Assembly: GCA_012838235.1 (NCBI GenBank)
Contig: DUPQ01000009.1
Location: 1 to 64,000, forward strand
DNA: 64,000 nucleotides
From: Clostridiaceae bacterium
GTDB taxonomy: Bacteria; Bacillota; Clostridia; DUPQ01
Reading direction: 5' to 3'
Both the position numbers and the translations under genes were made by a program. The notes under the pieces were generated by a model, which had not been told where the DNA came from, ran no database searches, and saw nothing but the letters and a program-made list of their open reading frames with translations. Below, one piece after another: positions 36,837-46,611 of the stretch (positions within the stretch are counted from its first letter, which is position 1; the number at the start of each line of letters is the position of its first letter).

Positions 36837-38954
36837 TTAGTTTATTACGGTGAGTTCGTGAAGAGCTCTTGTACAGCAGGTATAGAAGAGGTGTAATTCC
36901 TCTTCTTTTTTAAACCTGTCATTTTGTGTATCCAGTACGATTACGGCATCAAACTCCAGCCCTTTTGTAAGATAAGACGGTATAAGCACCGCACCGTATG
37001 TATAGGTTGTACTCTTTTCGGTAACTCTGTTGATTTTCGCATCCTTGAGATAGGGTTGAAGTTTCTTGGCAAATGCCTCAGTTCTGGTTATAACGGCGAG
37101 GGAACGATGACCTGATGCTCTGTACTTCGATACTTTATTAATTACCGTATTTGCTATTACATCCAAGTCGGCAGTATTTAAGTTTAAAATCTCCGGTTGT
37201 TTCCCCTGCCTGTTAAAATATTTAATATCAAGATTGTCTTTCAGCATATCGTTACAGAATTTCGCAATCTGATATGTGGAACGATAACTCTTATCCAGTT
37301 TTACCGATCTGGCACCTTTGAAAATATCCTTATCGTTGACTTTTTCCTGGTAGTGATTGATTTTCTGATTGATATCACCCAGTAAGGTCATATGACATTT
37401 TCCGAACAGTAATGATATGACAAGCTTTTCGATATAGGAATAATCCTGAAATTCATCGATTATTACATGCCTTATATCACTGAAATTGTATTTATTACCC
37501 AATAGCAGTCGCAAATAGATTAACGGTGCAGTGTCCTCGGCATATATGTAACCGTCACGAAGTCTTTTCAAAAAATCCGAACTTATCTTTGCCGAATAGC
37601 TGTGCGCCAGGAATTGAGCATAAATCATTTCAAAATCCGCCGATACCGACATATCGACAGCCTGATAAATCCTTTTGCAACTATCTCTTAACTCTTTGAA
37701 TCCTTTTGACATATCCAATTCATCGGCTTTAACTTTACGCACATATTCCAATCTTAAGTTTCGGATAACCGGGAATATCCGTTCATTAAGCACTATCCTT
37801 ATCTTAGCCAGTCTGGTCATTACATCGTTAAAAGAATATTCGTTATAGAACAGGTCTTCAAACTCCCGTTTTGTAAAAATCGTAATTCCGTCAACAATAA
37901 GGTCTTTAAAAGGAAAGTCACCTTCGGAGATAAGTTCCGTGTAACTCTTAAGTTTGTTTGCAAAATCTACTGAATACTTAAGTCTTAAAACATCAATATC
38001 AATATATTCGTTATCCAACAGCACATCTTCCAATTCCACATATTTGGATATAAGCACTCTTCTGTCGGATAAGATATGATATGCCAGATTTCTGAATGTA
38101 GACATCCTTATATTCTCTTCACCCAACTCCGGCAATACTTCCGATATATAGTCGTTAAATGTTTCATTGGGCGAGAATATGATTATCTGGTTATTCTGCA
38201 ATTCATTCTTATATTTATACATAAGCCAGGCGGCTCTGTGCATTGCTATGGAAGTCTTACCGCAACCTGCCGGTCCGTCCACTATGATTGTACTGTAAGT
38301 GCTCCTTATGGCTTTATTCTGTTCTTTCTGTATGGTTTCCACAATATTACTCATCTTCGAGTCTTTGGACTTACTTAAGATATCTTTTAAGATATCATCG
38401 TCAATCATTAACGAAGAATCGAACATAGCATGTATATTGTTATATAAAATGTCAAATTGTCGCTTTTTAGACATCTCACCGTAAATTCTACCGTCGGGAG
38501 CGTCATAATACACATTTCCCAATTCGTTTTCATAGAACAGGCTGCATATATTTGCTCTCCAGTCAAAAACCAGATACTGCCCTTCATCATCGGTCAGACT
38601 GAACTTTCCGATGTATATGTTCTCTACATCCTCTTCATTTTGTTCCTGAAAATCTATTCTGCCGAAATACATGCTTCTTTGAAGCAGATACATCCTTCTT
38701 ACTTCTTTTTTAATTGTTTCGGTTTTGAAAAAGTCGTATTTGATGCTTTCCAGGTAAGGCATATTTTCTATGGCATCATGAAAATCCGCGGGATTTCGCT
38801 TTCCGCTTTCCCACATCATCTGATTACTTTTTCTTAAAGAATCAATACTTTGTTTTAAAGATACCTCAAGGTCCTCAATCCTTTTTGACAGCTTGGCATA
38901 GACCTCATTCAATCTATCCTGTTCGAATATCTTGTCCTTTTCAGTGATGCTCAT
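36837..38954 (-). CDS. helD: HelD-type UvrD-like helicase
   Basis: Superfamily 1 ATPase of the HelD class, which in Gram-positives removes stalled RNA polymerase from DNA. An N-terminal coiled coil (about residues 1-50) is followed by the HelD block DWRANICSLFYENELG with DGRIYGEMSKKRQF. Walker A is VDGPAGCGKTSIAMHRAAW, motif II is VIIDEFQDYS, and motif VI is near FYTCCTRALHELTVI. The 705-residue length is in range. It has its own promoter. Confidence 0.9.
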   Translation of the reverse strand: MSITEKDKIFEQDRLNEVYAKLSKRIEDLEVSLKQSIDSLRKSNQMMWESGKRNPADFHDAIENMPYLESIKYDFFKTETIKKEVRRMYLLQRSMYFGRIDFQEQNEEDVENIYIGKFSLTDDEGQYLVFDWRANICSLFYENELGNVYYDAPDGRIYGEMSKKRQFDILYNNIHAMFDSSLMIDDDILKDILSKSKDSKMSNIVETIQKEQNKAIRSTYSTIIVDGPAGCGKTSIAMHRAAWLMYKYKNELQNNQIIIFSPNETFNDYISEVLPELGEENIRMSTFRNLAYHILSDRRVLISKYVELEDVLLDNEYIDIDVLRLKYSVDFANKLKSYTELISEGDFPFKDLIVDGITIFTKREFEDLFYNEYSFNDVMTRLAKIRIVLNERIFPVIRNLRLEYVRKVKADELDMSKGFKELRDSCKRIYQAVDMSVSADFEMIYAQFLAHSYSAKISSDFLKRLRDGYIYAEDTAPLIYLRLLLGNKYNFSDIRHVIIDEFQDYSYIEKLVISLLFGKCHMTLLGDINQKINHYQEKVNDKDIFKGARSVKLDKSYRSTYQIAKFCNDMLKDNLDIKYFNRQGKQPEILNLNTADLDVIANTVINKVSKYRASGHRSLAVITRTEAFAKKLQPYLKDAKINRVTEKSTTYTYGAVLIPSYLTKGLEFDAVIVLDTQNDRFKKEEELHLFYTCCTRALHELTVIN

Positions 38955-38993
38955 AAACGCCCCTTGCTAAAGATACAATATGCATTAACCATA

Positions 38994-39022
38994 ATTATAC
39001 CTTAGTTTTGCTCATATAGCAA
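38994..39022 (-). promoter_or_regulatory. Promoter of helD
   Basis: Minus-strand TTGCTA, 17-nt spacer, consensus TATAAT, about 40 nt before the ATG, which has AAGGGG upstream. Confidence 0.6.
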
Positions 39023-39044
39023 ACGGGAAGTTTAACGGACAGAG

Positions 39045-39620
39045 TCAAACTGTGTAGTTGTATCCGGCTTCAAATGCCTTTATATTCATATCGATAAAAG
39101 CGGGTTTTGCAATCTTTTTCAAAGCTTCCAGCCATATTTCTTTTTCTATGTCGGAATCTCTTGCCATGCGACCTATCAGAACCGAGTTTACCGTTCTTAT
39201 AGAACCCGATTGTTCAGCCAATACCGAAGCATCCATGAAGATACAGTTATCTACCCTTCCGGTAAGCTCAGAAATAATATCATCAGGGTATTGCATGGAA
39301 GATGTAATTACAGGCATAGGATCTATCTTTTGTGTATTACTTATGAGAATACCGCCTTTTTTAAGATAATGAGCCCACCTCAGAGCTTCCAGCTGTTCAA
39401 AAGCGATAAGTACATCGGCCTCTCCAACAGGTATTATGGGAGATATTACTTCTTCGCCGTAACGCACATATGTTATAACCGAACCGCCTCTTTGCGCCAT
39501 ACCGTGTACCTCGGAAACTTTTACATCAAAACCTTTCAGCGTGGCTGCTTCTCCTATTATTGTAGAAGCAAATAGTGTACCCTGTCCGCCCACCCCTGCT
39601 ATTACAATTGACTTAACCAT
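39045..39620 (-). CDS. iorB: Indolepyruvate:ferredoxin oxidoreductase, beta subunit
   Basis: Gamma-type subunit of the two-subunit 2-oxoacid:ferredoxin oxidoreductase acting on aryl pyruvates. The N-terminus SIVIAGVGGQGTLFAS is the diagnostic motif, followed by EVHGMAQRGGSVITYVRYG. I start at ATG 39620, which overlaps the iorA stop (TAATG) and has AGGAGGAG upstream; the track start adds 19 residues lying inside iorA. Length is 191 residues. Confidence 0.94.
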   Translation of the reverse strand: MVKSIVIAGVGGQGTLFASTIIGEAATLKGFDVKVSEVHGMAQRGGSVITYVRYGEEVISPIIPVGEADVLIAFEQLEALRWAHYLKKGGILISNTQKIDPMPVITSSMQYPDDIISELTGRVDNCIFMDASVLAEQSGSIRTVNSVLIGRMARDSDIEKEIWLEALKKIAKPAFIDMNIKAFEAGYNYTV

Positions 39621-41362
39621 TACTTCTCCTCCTTTTTCAAGGCACCGAATCTGCATACATTGACGCATAAACCGCACCCGTTACATAAGGATGTATCTAT
39701 TTCTATCTTATTGTTTTTAAAAGATATTGCGGGACATCCCAGACTCATACACATTTTGCATTTAGTACACTTGTCTCTGTCTACGGTAACGCATCCTTTA
39801 TATTTAACCGTTTTAAGCAATGCACACGGTCTTTGTGAGATTATCAGAGAAGGTTCCATTGCATTGACCTCCTCTTTTATAACCCTCATCGCTTCTTCCA
39901 CGTCAAAAGGATCGATTATTCTTACCCTCTCGATTCCGATACTCTTTGCCAACATAACCAGATCAATCTGTTTGGCGGGATTATTGTGAATATCCAATCC
40001 GTTCAGAGGATTATTCTGATGTCCCGTCATACCGGTTATGGAATTATCCAATACTATAACGGTGCCTACCCCTTTGTTGTAGACTATGTCTATAAGGCCG
40101 GTAATACCCGAATGCACGAATGTGGAATCCCCTATCACACCCACGCACTTCTTCATATATTCATCCCCTCTTGCTTTATTGAAGCCGTGAAGTGATGTAA
40201 TACCGCTTCCCATACATAAAGAAGTATCCATAGCGACAAGCGGCTGCAAAGTTGCCAAAGTATAACACCCTATATCTCCCGTTACCGTCAGTTTAAGTCT
40301 CTTTAAAATATGAAATATTCCTCTGTGAGGACATCCGGGGCACATTACGGGAGGTCTGCCGGGCACTTTGCTCATATCATAGCCTTCCATGCAGTTATAC
40401 GGCTTTTGACCGAATAACCTGTTTCTCAAAAGTTCCACCGAATATTCTCCGGTTACAGGCAGCAGTTGCTTCCCCGTCACCTCTATACCGCATGCCTTAC
40501 ATGCCGTTTCAATTATCGGTTCCAACTCTTCTATAACATAAATCTTTTTAACCGATGAAGCAAATTTCTTTAATAACTCTTCAGATATGGGATAAGTAAT
40601 ACCTAATTTCAGATAAGATGCATCGGGCAGGGCTTCACGGGCATATTGGAAAGCTATTCCCGAAGATATGAAGCCTATATCCTTATTCTTTATACAAATC
40701 TTATTCAATTCCGACAGAAAAGCGTATTCTTTTTGCTTAATGACCCTTTCTTCCACTATCTCATGCCGTACTTTAGCCATTGCTGGCATCATGACATTCT
40801 TCTTCGGATTCTTTACATAATCTTTCAGCGGCACATCCACTCTATCCTCAAGAGTTGTCAGACTCCGGGAATGACTTACCCGCGTGGAAAGCCTCAGTAA
40901 AATCGGTGTATCAAAGCGTTCCGATAATTCAAATGCCTTCTTGGTAAAATCCTTGGCTTCCTGCGAGTCGGACGGCTCCAACATCATAACCTTGGCTGCT
41001 TTGGCATAATGTCTTGAATCCTGTTCATTTTGTGATGAATGCATTCCCGGATCATCGGCTACCGCAATTACAAATCCGGCATTGACTCCTATATAGGATG
41101 TTGTAAACAGCGGGTCGGATGCGACATTCAGTCCCACATGTTTCATAGCGCAAAAGGATCTTGCACCGGCTATTGCCGAAGATGCGGCTACTTCCAAAGC
41201 CACTTTTTCGTTAGGAGCCCATTCGGTATATATTTCATCATATTTTGATGTCGCTTCGGTTATCTCGGTACTGGGAGTACCGGGATATGCCGATACCACT
41301 TTTACTCCGGCTTCATATAATCCTCTTGCTACCGCTTCATTCGCCAGTAACAACTTTTTCAT
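39620..41362 (-). CDS. iorA: Indolepyruvate:ferredoxin oxidoreductase, alpha subunit
   Basis: Large subunit of IOR, which oxidatively decarboxylates indolepyruvate, phenylpyruvate or hydroxyphenylpyruvate to the aryl-acetyl-CoA with reduction of ferredoxin. The N-terminal pyrimidine-binding domain has SAYPGTPSTEI. The thiamine-diphosphate region includes CPGCPHRG and GDIGCYTLA with GDSTFVHSGI. The C-terminal ferredoxin domain has two 4Fe-4S motifs (CTKCKMCMSLGCP and CNGCGLCVNVC). Length is 580. GAGGAG precedes the ATG. It overlaps the symporter gene by 26 nt. Confidence 0.96.
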   Translation of the reverse strand: MKKLLLANEAVARGLYEAGVKVVSAYPGTPSTEITEATSKYDEIYTEWAPNEKVALEVAASSAIAGARSFCAMKHVGLNVASDPLFTTSYIGVNAGFVIAVADDPGMHSSQNEQDSRHYAKAAKVMMLEPSDSQEAKDFTKKAFELSERFDTPILLRLSTRVSHSRSLTTLEDRVDVPLKDYVKNPKKNVMMPAMAKVRHEIVEERVIKQKEYAFLSELNKICIKNKDIGFISSGIAFQYAREALPDASYLKLGITYPISEELLKKFASSVKKIYVIEELEPIIETACKACGIEVTGKQLLPVTGEYSVELLRNRLFGQKPYNCMEGYDMSKVPGRPPVMCPGCPHRGIFHILKRLKLTVTGDIGCYTLATLQPLVAMDTSLCMGSGITSLHGFNKARGDEYMKKCVGVIGDSTFVHSGITGLIDIVYNKGVGTVIVLDNSITGMTGHQNNPLNGLDIHNNPAKQIDLVMLAKSIGIERVRIIDPFDVEEAMRVIKEEVNAMEPSLIISQRPCALLKTVKYKGCVTVDRDKCTKCKMCMSLGCPAISFKNNKIEIDTSLCNGCGLCVNVCRFGALKKEEK

Positions 41363-42812
41363 TTAAAATCTCCTCAACTGTAATGTTTTTCTTCCACGAC
41401 AACCTTGAAACTATGAATGAAACGGCTACGGATGTTGCCATAGCTATACATCCTGCTACCGTGGAATATGTCATCCCTTTTATAATAACAAGTGTCATCA
41501 TTACTGTAAAGCCGGAAAGCATACCGGCAAAAGCGGAAACTTTATCCGCTCTCCTGCTGTATATCCCTACAACATAAGGACCTAAGAAGCATCCTGCCAG
41601 CGTTCCCCATGAGAGATTCATCAATGTTACTATTGCGTTATTATTCATAAGAGCCATTATTACCGATATCACTACAAAAACACCGCAAAGTATTCGAAAA
41701 AGAGTAAGCTGACTCTTTTCACTCATATCCTTCTTTATGTATCCTTTGACCAGATCCACCGATATTGATGATGCGGATACCAGCACCAGTGATGACAAAG
41801 TTGACATAGACGCAGCCAGTATAAGTACCATGAATATACCTAAAAAAGCATCGGGCAGTATCTTAACCAACATATTGGGTACAATGGTATCTACAGAACC
41901 GTTCGGTATCTCGGAAAAGAAAAGTCGTCCGAACGAGCCGGTCAGGTATGCTCCTATACCTATAACCGCAGCAAAAACCGTAGCGATTATTGTTCCTTTC
42001 TTTATAGAAGATTCATCTTTTATTGCATAAAATTTATGCACCATCTGAGGCAGTCCCCAGACTCCGAAACTTGTTATCAACACCAATGAAAGAAGTTTCC
42101 AGGGATCGGGACCTGTTATCGTGCCTAAACCTTCTTTAATATTGTTTAAAGAAGCCAATCCGTTGGCAAATCCGTTTACCTCGGGTGATTTTACAACATA
42201 TACAACAATGATAACCGTACCTATAATCATTATTGTGCCCTGAATAAGGTTATTAAGTGCCGTTGCGATATATCCTCCGAGAACAAGATATATCAAAGTA
42301 AAAGCGGCCATTATAATAACGGTAATTGTAAATGCCTGCGAAACCGATACCGATGCGGGAAAGAGCTTGGAAAACAGGTATCCCAGCCCTTTATAGACCG
42401 AAGCTGTATACGGAACCAGAAATATAAATGTCAGTACTGAAGTAAAAATCTTGAGAGCTTCCGAGTCATATCTTTTCTGAAAGAACTCCGGCATGGTCTT
42501 TGCGTCCAATTCTCTCGTTATGGATCGTGTTCTTTTTGCAAGCACTCTCCATGCCAGATAGCTGCCCGCAACCGCATTACCTATACCAATCCAGACGGCG
42601 GAAGTACCCATTTCCCATCCTATACCACCGGCATAACCTATAAAGATAACCGCACTGAAATAGGAAGTTCCGTAAGCCAAAGCCGAGAGCCAAGCTCCCA
42701 TTTTTCTTCCGCCCAACAAAAAATCGTCAATGTTCTTAATCTTTCTGACGCTGTAGATTCCCACAGCCACCTGTATAGCGATAAATATAGCAATAATAAT
42801 GATCTTAATCAT
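41337..42812 (-). CDS. Sodium:solute symporter (SSS family)
   Basis: Secondary transporter of the PutP/PanF/SGLT superfamily. About 13 hydrophobic helices are visible in 491 residues; FLLGGRKMGAWLSALAYGTSYFSAVIFIGYAG near residues 32-63 is the family's Na-site region of TM2. The substrate cannot be read from sequence. As the first gene of the operon ahead of iorA-iorB it may take up an aromatic amino acid or 2-oxo acid (inference from context). GGGAGGA precedes the ATG. Confidence 0.92.
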   Translation of the reverse strand: MIKIIIIAIFIAIQVAVGIYSVRKIKNIDDFLLGGRKMGAWLSALAYGTSYFSAVIFIGYAGGIGWEMGTSAVWIGIGNAVAGSYLAWRVLAKRTRSITRELDAKTMPEFFQKRYDSEALKIFTSVLTFIFLVPYTASVYKGLGYLFSKLFPASVSVSQAFTITVIIMAAFTLIYLVLGGYIATALNNLIQGTIMIIGTVIIVVYVVKSPEVNGFANGLASLNNIKEGLGTITGPDPWKLLSLVLITSFGVWGLPQMVHKFYAIKDESSIKKGTIIATVFAAVIGIGAYLTGSFGRLFFSEIPNGSVDTIVPNMLVKILPDAFLGIFMVLILAASMSTLSSLVLVSASSISVDLVKGYIKKDMSEKSQLTLFRILCGVFVVISVIMALMNNNAIVTLMNLSWGTLAGCFLGPYVVGIYSRRADKVSAFAGMLSGFTVMMTLVIIKGMTYSTVAGCIAMATSVAVSFIVSRLSWKKNITVEEILNEKVVTGE

Positions 42813-42842
42813 ACTACCGTCCTCCCGTCCTACTTAAAGCAG

Positions 42843-42870
42843 ATTATACGAATATTTTCTTCACTGTCAA
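42843..42870 (-). promoter_or_regulatory. Strong promoter of the symporter-iorA-iorB operon
   Basis: Minus-strand consensus TTGACA, 16-nt spacer and consensus TATAAT, about 30 nt before the symporter ATG. It is among the closest to consensus in the window. Confidence 0.75.
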
Positions 42871-42907
42871 CCTTTTTCTTTGATTATAGCAACAAAATTC
42901 GGTAAAT

Positions 42908-43294
42908 TTAACGATACATGGCCAATTCAATGCTGTCCATATACTGTCCCAACGACATGTTGAATTTCTGATAATCCGTATTTCTGAATTCCTCATTTTG
43001 CGCCGGCAGCGCAACATTAACCGTCTGAAGTTGGTTATAGAAAGTTATCATGAGCGGAACTTTAATTATTGTGGATAACCCGCGGATTGTCATACTTCCG
43101 GCTTCTTCCAGTTTCATGATATCTTCTCCTGAAGTAACACTCACCGGTTTATCATCAACCAGAATCTCCGTTTTCTTAAAAAACCGGTAAGCCGTACCGA
43201 CACCTTTTTGAATTTGTTCCCATCCTACCCTGTATGTCAGATTAAACGTTGCAGCCAACCATCCTTTATCTTCCGTTACACCTAATAGCAGCAT
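42908..43294 (-). CDS. Conserved-looking hypothetical protein, 128 aa
   Basis: I do not recognise a family. The gene is real by its strong Shine-Dalgarno site (AAGGAG, 7 nt spacing), its position 34 nt behind pncB on the same strand, and codon usage like its neighbours. The protein has no signal peptide and no clear transmembrane helix, is rich in short beta-prone stretches (SMTIRGLSTIIKVPLMITFYN) and has no cysteine. No catalytic motif is visible. Co-transcription with pncB is likely; a functional link is unproven. Confidence 0.7.
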   Translation of the reverse strand: MLLLGVTEDKGWLAATFNLTYRVGWEQIQKGVGTAYRFFKKTEILVDDKPVSVTSGEDIMKLEEAGSMTIRGLSTIIKVPLMITFYNQLQTVNVALPAQNEEFRNTDYQKFNMSLGQYMDSIELAMYR

Positions 43295-43328
43295 AAGTTT
43301 TCTCCTTATAAACTAATTAATAAAAGTT

Positions 43329-44762
43329 TTATTCTCTGTTAAGCATCCTATACTTTATATCCCACAACTTCTGCGATAAATCCACGTAGTAGTTATGAGG
43401 ATTTTCAAAACGTTTAACTTCATCCCACTGTTCGTCAATCTGTTTTGCACAATATGCTCTTATCTCTTCAATGGAAGGACGGTCATATACACATTCACCG
43501 TTTTTAAATACCGGTACCAATAATTCTTTTATAGTAAAATCTTCAAATGTCTTTCTCTTCCATGTGTAGTCGGGATCAAATATGGTTAAAGGTTTGCTTG
43601 TATCGATAACTTCATCGTAAACGCATATTAAATCCGCTTCCGCCTTTAACATGTCTTTGCAATATATTCTGTATACCTTTTTAAAATGCGGTGTGGTAAT
43701 CTTTGTGGGATTTTCACTAATCTTTATCTTGGGAATAACATTTCCCTTATCATCTTCCACTGCCACAAGTTTGTATACCCCGCCGAATACCGGATCGCTT
43801 TCCGAAGTTATAAGGCGCTCACCTACTCCGAAGGAATCCAATGTTGCTCCCTGATGAATAACATCCCTGATAATATACTCATCCAGAGAATTGGATGCCG
43901 TTATCTTACATTCGGTCATTCCGGCTTCATCCAGCATCGCTCTGGCTTTCTTGGAAAGATATGTGATGTCTCCCGAGTCCAGTCTTATTGCACATTTCTT
44001 AATACCCAACTCTTTAAACACTTTAATGGCATTGGGTACACCGCTTTTAAGCACATTATATGTGTCTACCAGTAAAACACAGTTATCGGGATAGGTTTTG
44101 GCATATATATAAAATGCTTCATATTCGGTATCAAACATCTGAACCCATGAATGAGCCATGGTTCCGCCTGCGGGTACGCCGTACATTTTGTCAGCCAATG
44201 TACAGGATGTACCGGCACATCCGCCTATATATGCCGCTCTTGCTCCCAGCACCGATGCAGCCGTTCCCTGAGCTCTTCTTGCTCCGAATTCCATTATAGG
44301 ACGCCCTTTTGCCGAACGGACTATACGGTTGGATTTGGTTGCTATCAACGATTGATGATTGACAGTAAGAAGTATAAAGGTCTCTAAAATCTGTGCCTCA
44401 ATTGTTTTTGCTCTTACCGTTATCAGCGGTTCGTTGGGGAAAACCACCGTGCCTTCGGGAACGGCATAGATATCACCGGTAAATTTAAAACCCTTAAGAT
44501 ATTTCAAAAAACCTTCATCAAAACATTTCTTGGAACGTAAAAAAGCTATATCTTCATCTGTAAACTCAAGATTCTGTATATACTCTATAACCTGGTCCAA
44601 TCCGCATGCAATGGCAAAACCGCCGTTATCGGGATTGTTTCTGTAAAACATATCAAAATAGCAATACTTATCCTTATACCCCGCTATATAATATCCGTTA
44701 GCCATTGTAAGCTCGTAATAATCGCAAAGCAATGTGTAGTTATTTACTATATCTTTATTCAT
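43329..44762 (-). CDS. pncB: Nicotinate phosphoribosyltransferase
   Basis: NAD salvage enzyme converting nicotinate and PRPP to nicotinate mononucleotide, with ATP hydrolysis. Conserved blocks include TMANGYYIAGY near the start, EFGARRAQG, GGTMAHSWVQMF and IRLDSGDITYLSKKAR, the last lining the PRPP site. Length (477) fits the longer Firmicute form. AGAGGT precedes the ATG. With CinA, which also feeds nicotinate nucleotide recycling, it is one of two pyridine-nucleotide salvage genes in the window. Confidence 0.96.
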   Translation of the reverse strand: MNKDIVNNYTLLCDYYELTMANGYYIAGYKDKYCYFDMFYRNNPDNGGFAIACGLDQVIEYIQNLEFTDEDIAFLRSKKCFDEGFLKYLKGFKFTGDIYAVPEGTVVFPNEPLITVRAKTIEAQILETFILLTVNHQSLIATKSNRIVRSAKGRPIMEFGARRAQGTAASVLGARAAYIGGCAGTSCTLADKMYGVPAGGTMAHSWVQMFDTEYEAFYIYAKTYPDNCVLLVDTYNVLKSGVPNAIKVFKELGIKKCAIRLDSGDITYLSKKARAMLDEAGMTECKITASNSLDEYIIRDVIHQGATLDSFGVGERLITSESDPVFGGVYKLVAVEDDKGNVIPKIKISENPTKITTPHFKKVYRIYCKDMLKAEADLICVYDEVIDTSKPLTIFDPDYTWKRKTFEDFTIKELLVPVFKNGECVYDRPSIEEIRAYCAKQIDEQWDEVKRFENPHNYYVDLSQKLWDIKYRMLNRE

Positions 44763-44803
44763 TTCTTACCTCTTTTCCGCCGAAATACCAACGACTTAAT
44801 GAT

Positions 44804-44812
44804 ATTATAACA
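44804..44812 (-). promoter_or_regulatory. Extended -10 promoter of pncB
   Basis: Minus-strand TGTTATAAT, a consensus -10 with TGn extension, about 40 nt before the ATG. No good -35 box is visible, which extended -10 promoters can lack. Confidence 0.5.
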
Positions 44813-44870
44813 TTTATAACAAACCTGTTGCGTAAATATTGCCTAATATGTTAATATTACAAAAGTATCA

Positions 44871-44956
44871 GCCGGCGTGGTGGAATGGCAGACGCACCGG
44901 ACTCAAAATCCGGTATAGGAGACTATGTGTGGGTTCAAGTCCCACCGCCGGTACCA
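44871..44956 (+). tRNA. tRNA-Leu (anticodon CAA)
   Basis: An 86-nt class II tRNA with encoded CCA. The acceptor stem GCCGGCG pairs with CGCCGGT (closing G-T pair). The D-arm region is TGGTGGAATGGCAGACGCA, the anticodon stem-loop CCGGACTCAAAATCCGG gives anticodon CAA, a long variable arm follows, and the T arm has GGGTTCAAGTCCC. The anticodon reads the leucine codon UUG. Confidence 0.96.
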
Positions 44957-44961
44957 GGCAA

Positions 44962-44997
44962 GAGGGTCTTTAAGTATATTTAGACCCTCATTTTTTT
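44962..44997 (+). terminator. Intrinsic terminator of tRNA-Leu
   Basis: An 8-bp stem GAGGGTCT/AGACCCTC with a 12-nt AT-rich loop, followed by ATTTTTTT, starts 5 nt after the tRNA CCA end. The about 170 nt between here and the next gene hold only a promoter and AT-rich sequence. Confidence 0.9.
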
Positions 44998-45121
44998 AAA
45001 TTTCAAACTTTTCAAAATATGTTTTTTACAATTAAGTTAATTTTATGTTCCCATCATCAACATTTTTGGTTGATAAAAATGTGTTATACATAACATTTTT
45101 CTAACTTATGGCCTAAAAGTA

Positions 45122-45151
45122 TTGATTTTTCTGTATATTCAGGAGTATAAT
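45122..45151 (+). promoter_or_regulatory. Promoter of the AAA-DUF4143 ATPase gene
   Basis: TTGATT, 18-nt spacer, consensus TATAAT, about 20 nt before the start codon. Confidence 0.5.
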
Positions 45152-45171
45152 GATTATCGAGGTTGAATACT

Positions 45172-46467
45172 ATGAAAAGAATGATAGAAGATAAATTAAA
45201 CAAATGGAAAGTTTCCGGTTCAAGAAAGCCTTTGTTACTTATGGGTGCAAGACAGGTAGGAAAAACTTATTCATGTTTAGAGTTCGGAAAAAATAATTAT
45301 CAAAATGTCGTATACCTGAATTTTGAAGGTGATATGAGACTGCTTCATGATATTTTCAGAGAAGACCTGGAACCTGCACGAATTGTGCAAGAACTTAGTT
45401 ATTATTCCAAACAAGCTATAATACCTGAGAAAACCCTGATAATTTTTGACGAAATACAAGCATGTGAAATGGCACTCAATTCTTTAAAATATTTTTGTGA
45501 AAATGCTCCACAGTACAATATTATTGCTGCCGCCAGTCTGCTTGGTATTGCGATAAATCGTGGCAAATATTCATTTCCGGTAGGAAAAGTTGATATGGTT
45601 ACTATGTATCCGATGTCATTTGATGAGTTTTTATATGCATGCGGGAAAGATCTTTTGCTGGAAAAAATAAAGGAATCATTTTCGTCATTTAAACCGCTTT
45701 CGGCAGTATATCATGAGGAAGCATTAAGCCTTTATCACAGCTATCTCGTGATTGGCGGTTATCCGGCAGTAGTTAAAACATATCTTGAGAAAAATGATTT
45801 TAATGTAGTTAAAGCTCAACAAGCCAATATTGCCAACGCATATATTGCAGACATGGCAAAATACTCAACCCCGAATATTACTATAAAAAGTACGGATATT
45901 TTCAATACCTTACCTGCACAACTTGCAAAGGAAAACACAAAATTCCGGTACAATATTATTAAAAGTTCTGCCAGGGCTAAAGACTATGAGCTTAGCTTAC
46001 AATGGTTAAAAGCTGCAAATGTGGTGCTGGAAAGTATTAAAGCTACGGAAGCAAAACATCCTTTATCCGTTTATCAGGAAATTGATTCGTTTAAAATATA
46101 TTACTCCGATGTAGGACTGCTCTCCTATAAAGCGGGAATTCAACCTCAAGATGTGATATCAAATATATCTTCGCATAGAGCACGCGGTATGCTCGCCGAA
46201 AATTATGTTGCTCAACAATTGGTTGCTGCCGGATATCCGCTGAATTATTGGCAGTCAAGCGGAACAGCGGAAATAGATTTCATAATTCGTATAGATGATT
46301 CAATTATTCCGATAGAGGTAAAATCAGCAGATAATGTAAGGTCCAGAAGTTTGTCTGTTTTTGCAGATAAGTACAATCCGGATTATGCTATCAGGTTTTC
46401 GACAAAAAACTTCGGATATGAGAACAGTATTAAATCTATCCCGTTATATGCAGTTTTTTGTCTATAA
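45172..46467 (+). CDS. AAA ATPase with DUF4143 nuclease-like C-terminus
   Basis: Member of the common AAA_14/DUF4143 family, present in many copies in anaerobes and of unsettled function. Walker A is GARQVGKT (residues 25-32) and Walker B TLIIFDEIQ (about 88-96). The C-terminal domain has the layout of a PD-(D/E)xK nuclease: SGTAEIDFII, then IPIEVKSADN, near residues 350-385. I start at ATG 45172, with GAGG about 9 nt upstream, rather than TTG 45163. It stands alone directly behind tRNA-Leu, a common place for acquired genes. Confidence 0.9.
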   Translation: MKRMIEDKLNKWKVSGSRKPLLLMGARQVGKTYSCLEFGKNNYQNVVYLNFEGDMRLLHDIFREDLEPARIVQELSYYSKQAIIPEKTLIIFDEIQACEMALNSLKYFCENAPQYNIIAAASLLGIAINRGKYSFPVGKVDMVTMYPMSFDEFLYACGKDLLLEKIKESFSSFKPLSAVYHEEALSLYHSYLVIGGYPAVVKTYLEKNDFNVVKAQQANIANAYIADMAKYSTPNITIKSTDIFNTLPAQLAKENTKFRYNIIKSSARAKDYELSLQWLKAANVVLESIKATEAKHPLSVYQEIDSFKIYYSDVGLLSYKAGIQPQDVISNISSHRARGMLAENYVAQQLVAAGYPLNYWQSSGTAEIDFIIRIDDSIIPIEVKSADNVRSRSLSVFADKYNPDYAIRFSTKNFGYENSIKSIPLYAVFCL

Positions 46468-46602
46468 AGCAGACCTTATAAATTTATATTTCTGATTGCT
46501 GGCAAAATATCTCATATGCAGAAAGCAGCTATATCTTTTGACTGCTCCGTTATTCTTTGCCTATTTGATTTAATGTATAATAATTATTCCACAAACTGAA
46601 TA

Positions 46603-46611
46603 TGATATAAT
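46603..46611 (+). promoter_or_regulatory. Extended -10 promoter of the C69 hydrolase gene
   Basis: TGATATAAT lies about 30 nt before the ATG. The upstream -35 is not convincing. The 170-nt gap before it shows nothing else I can support. Confidence 0.45.
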
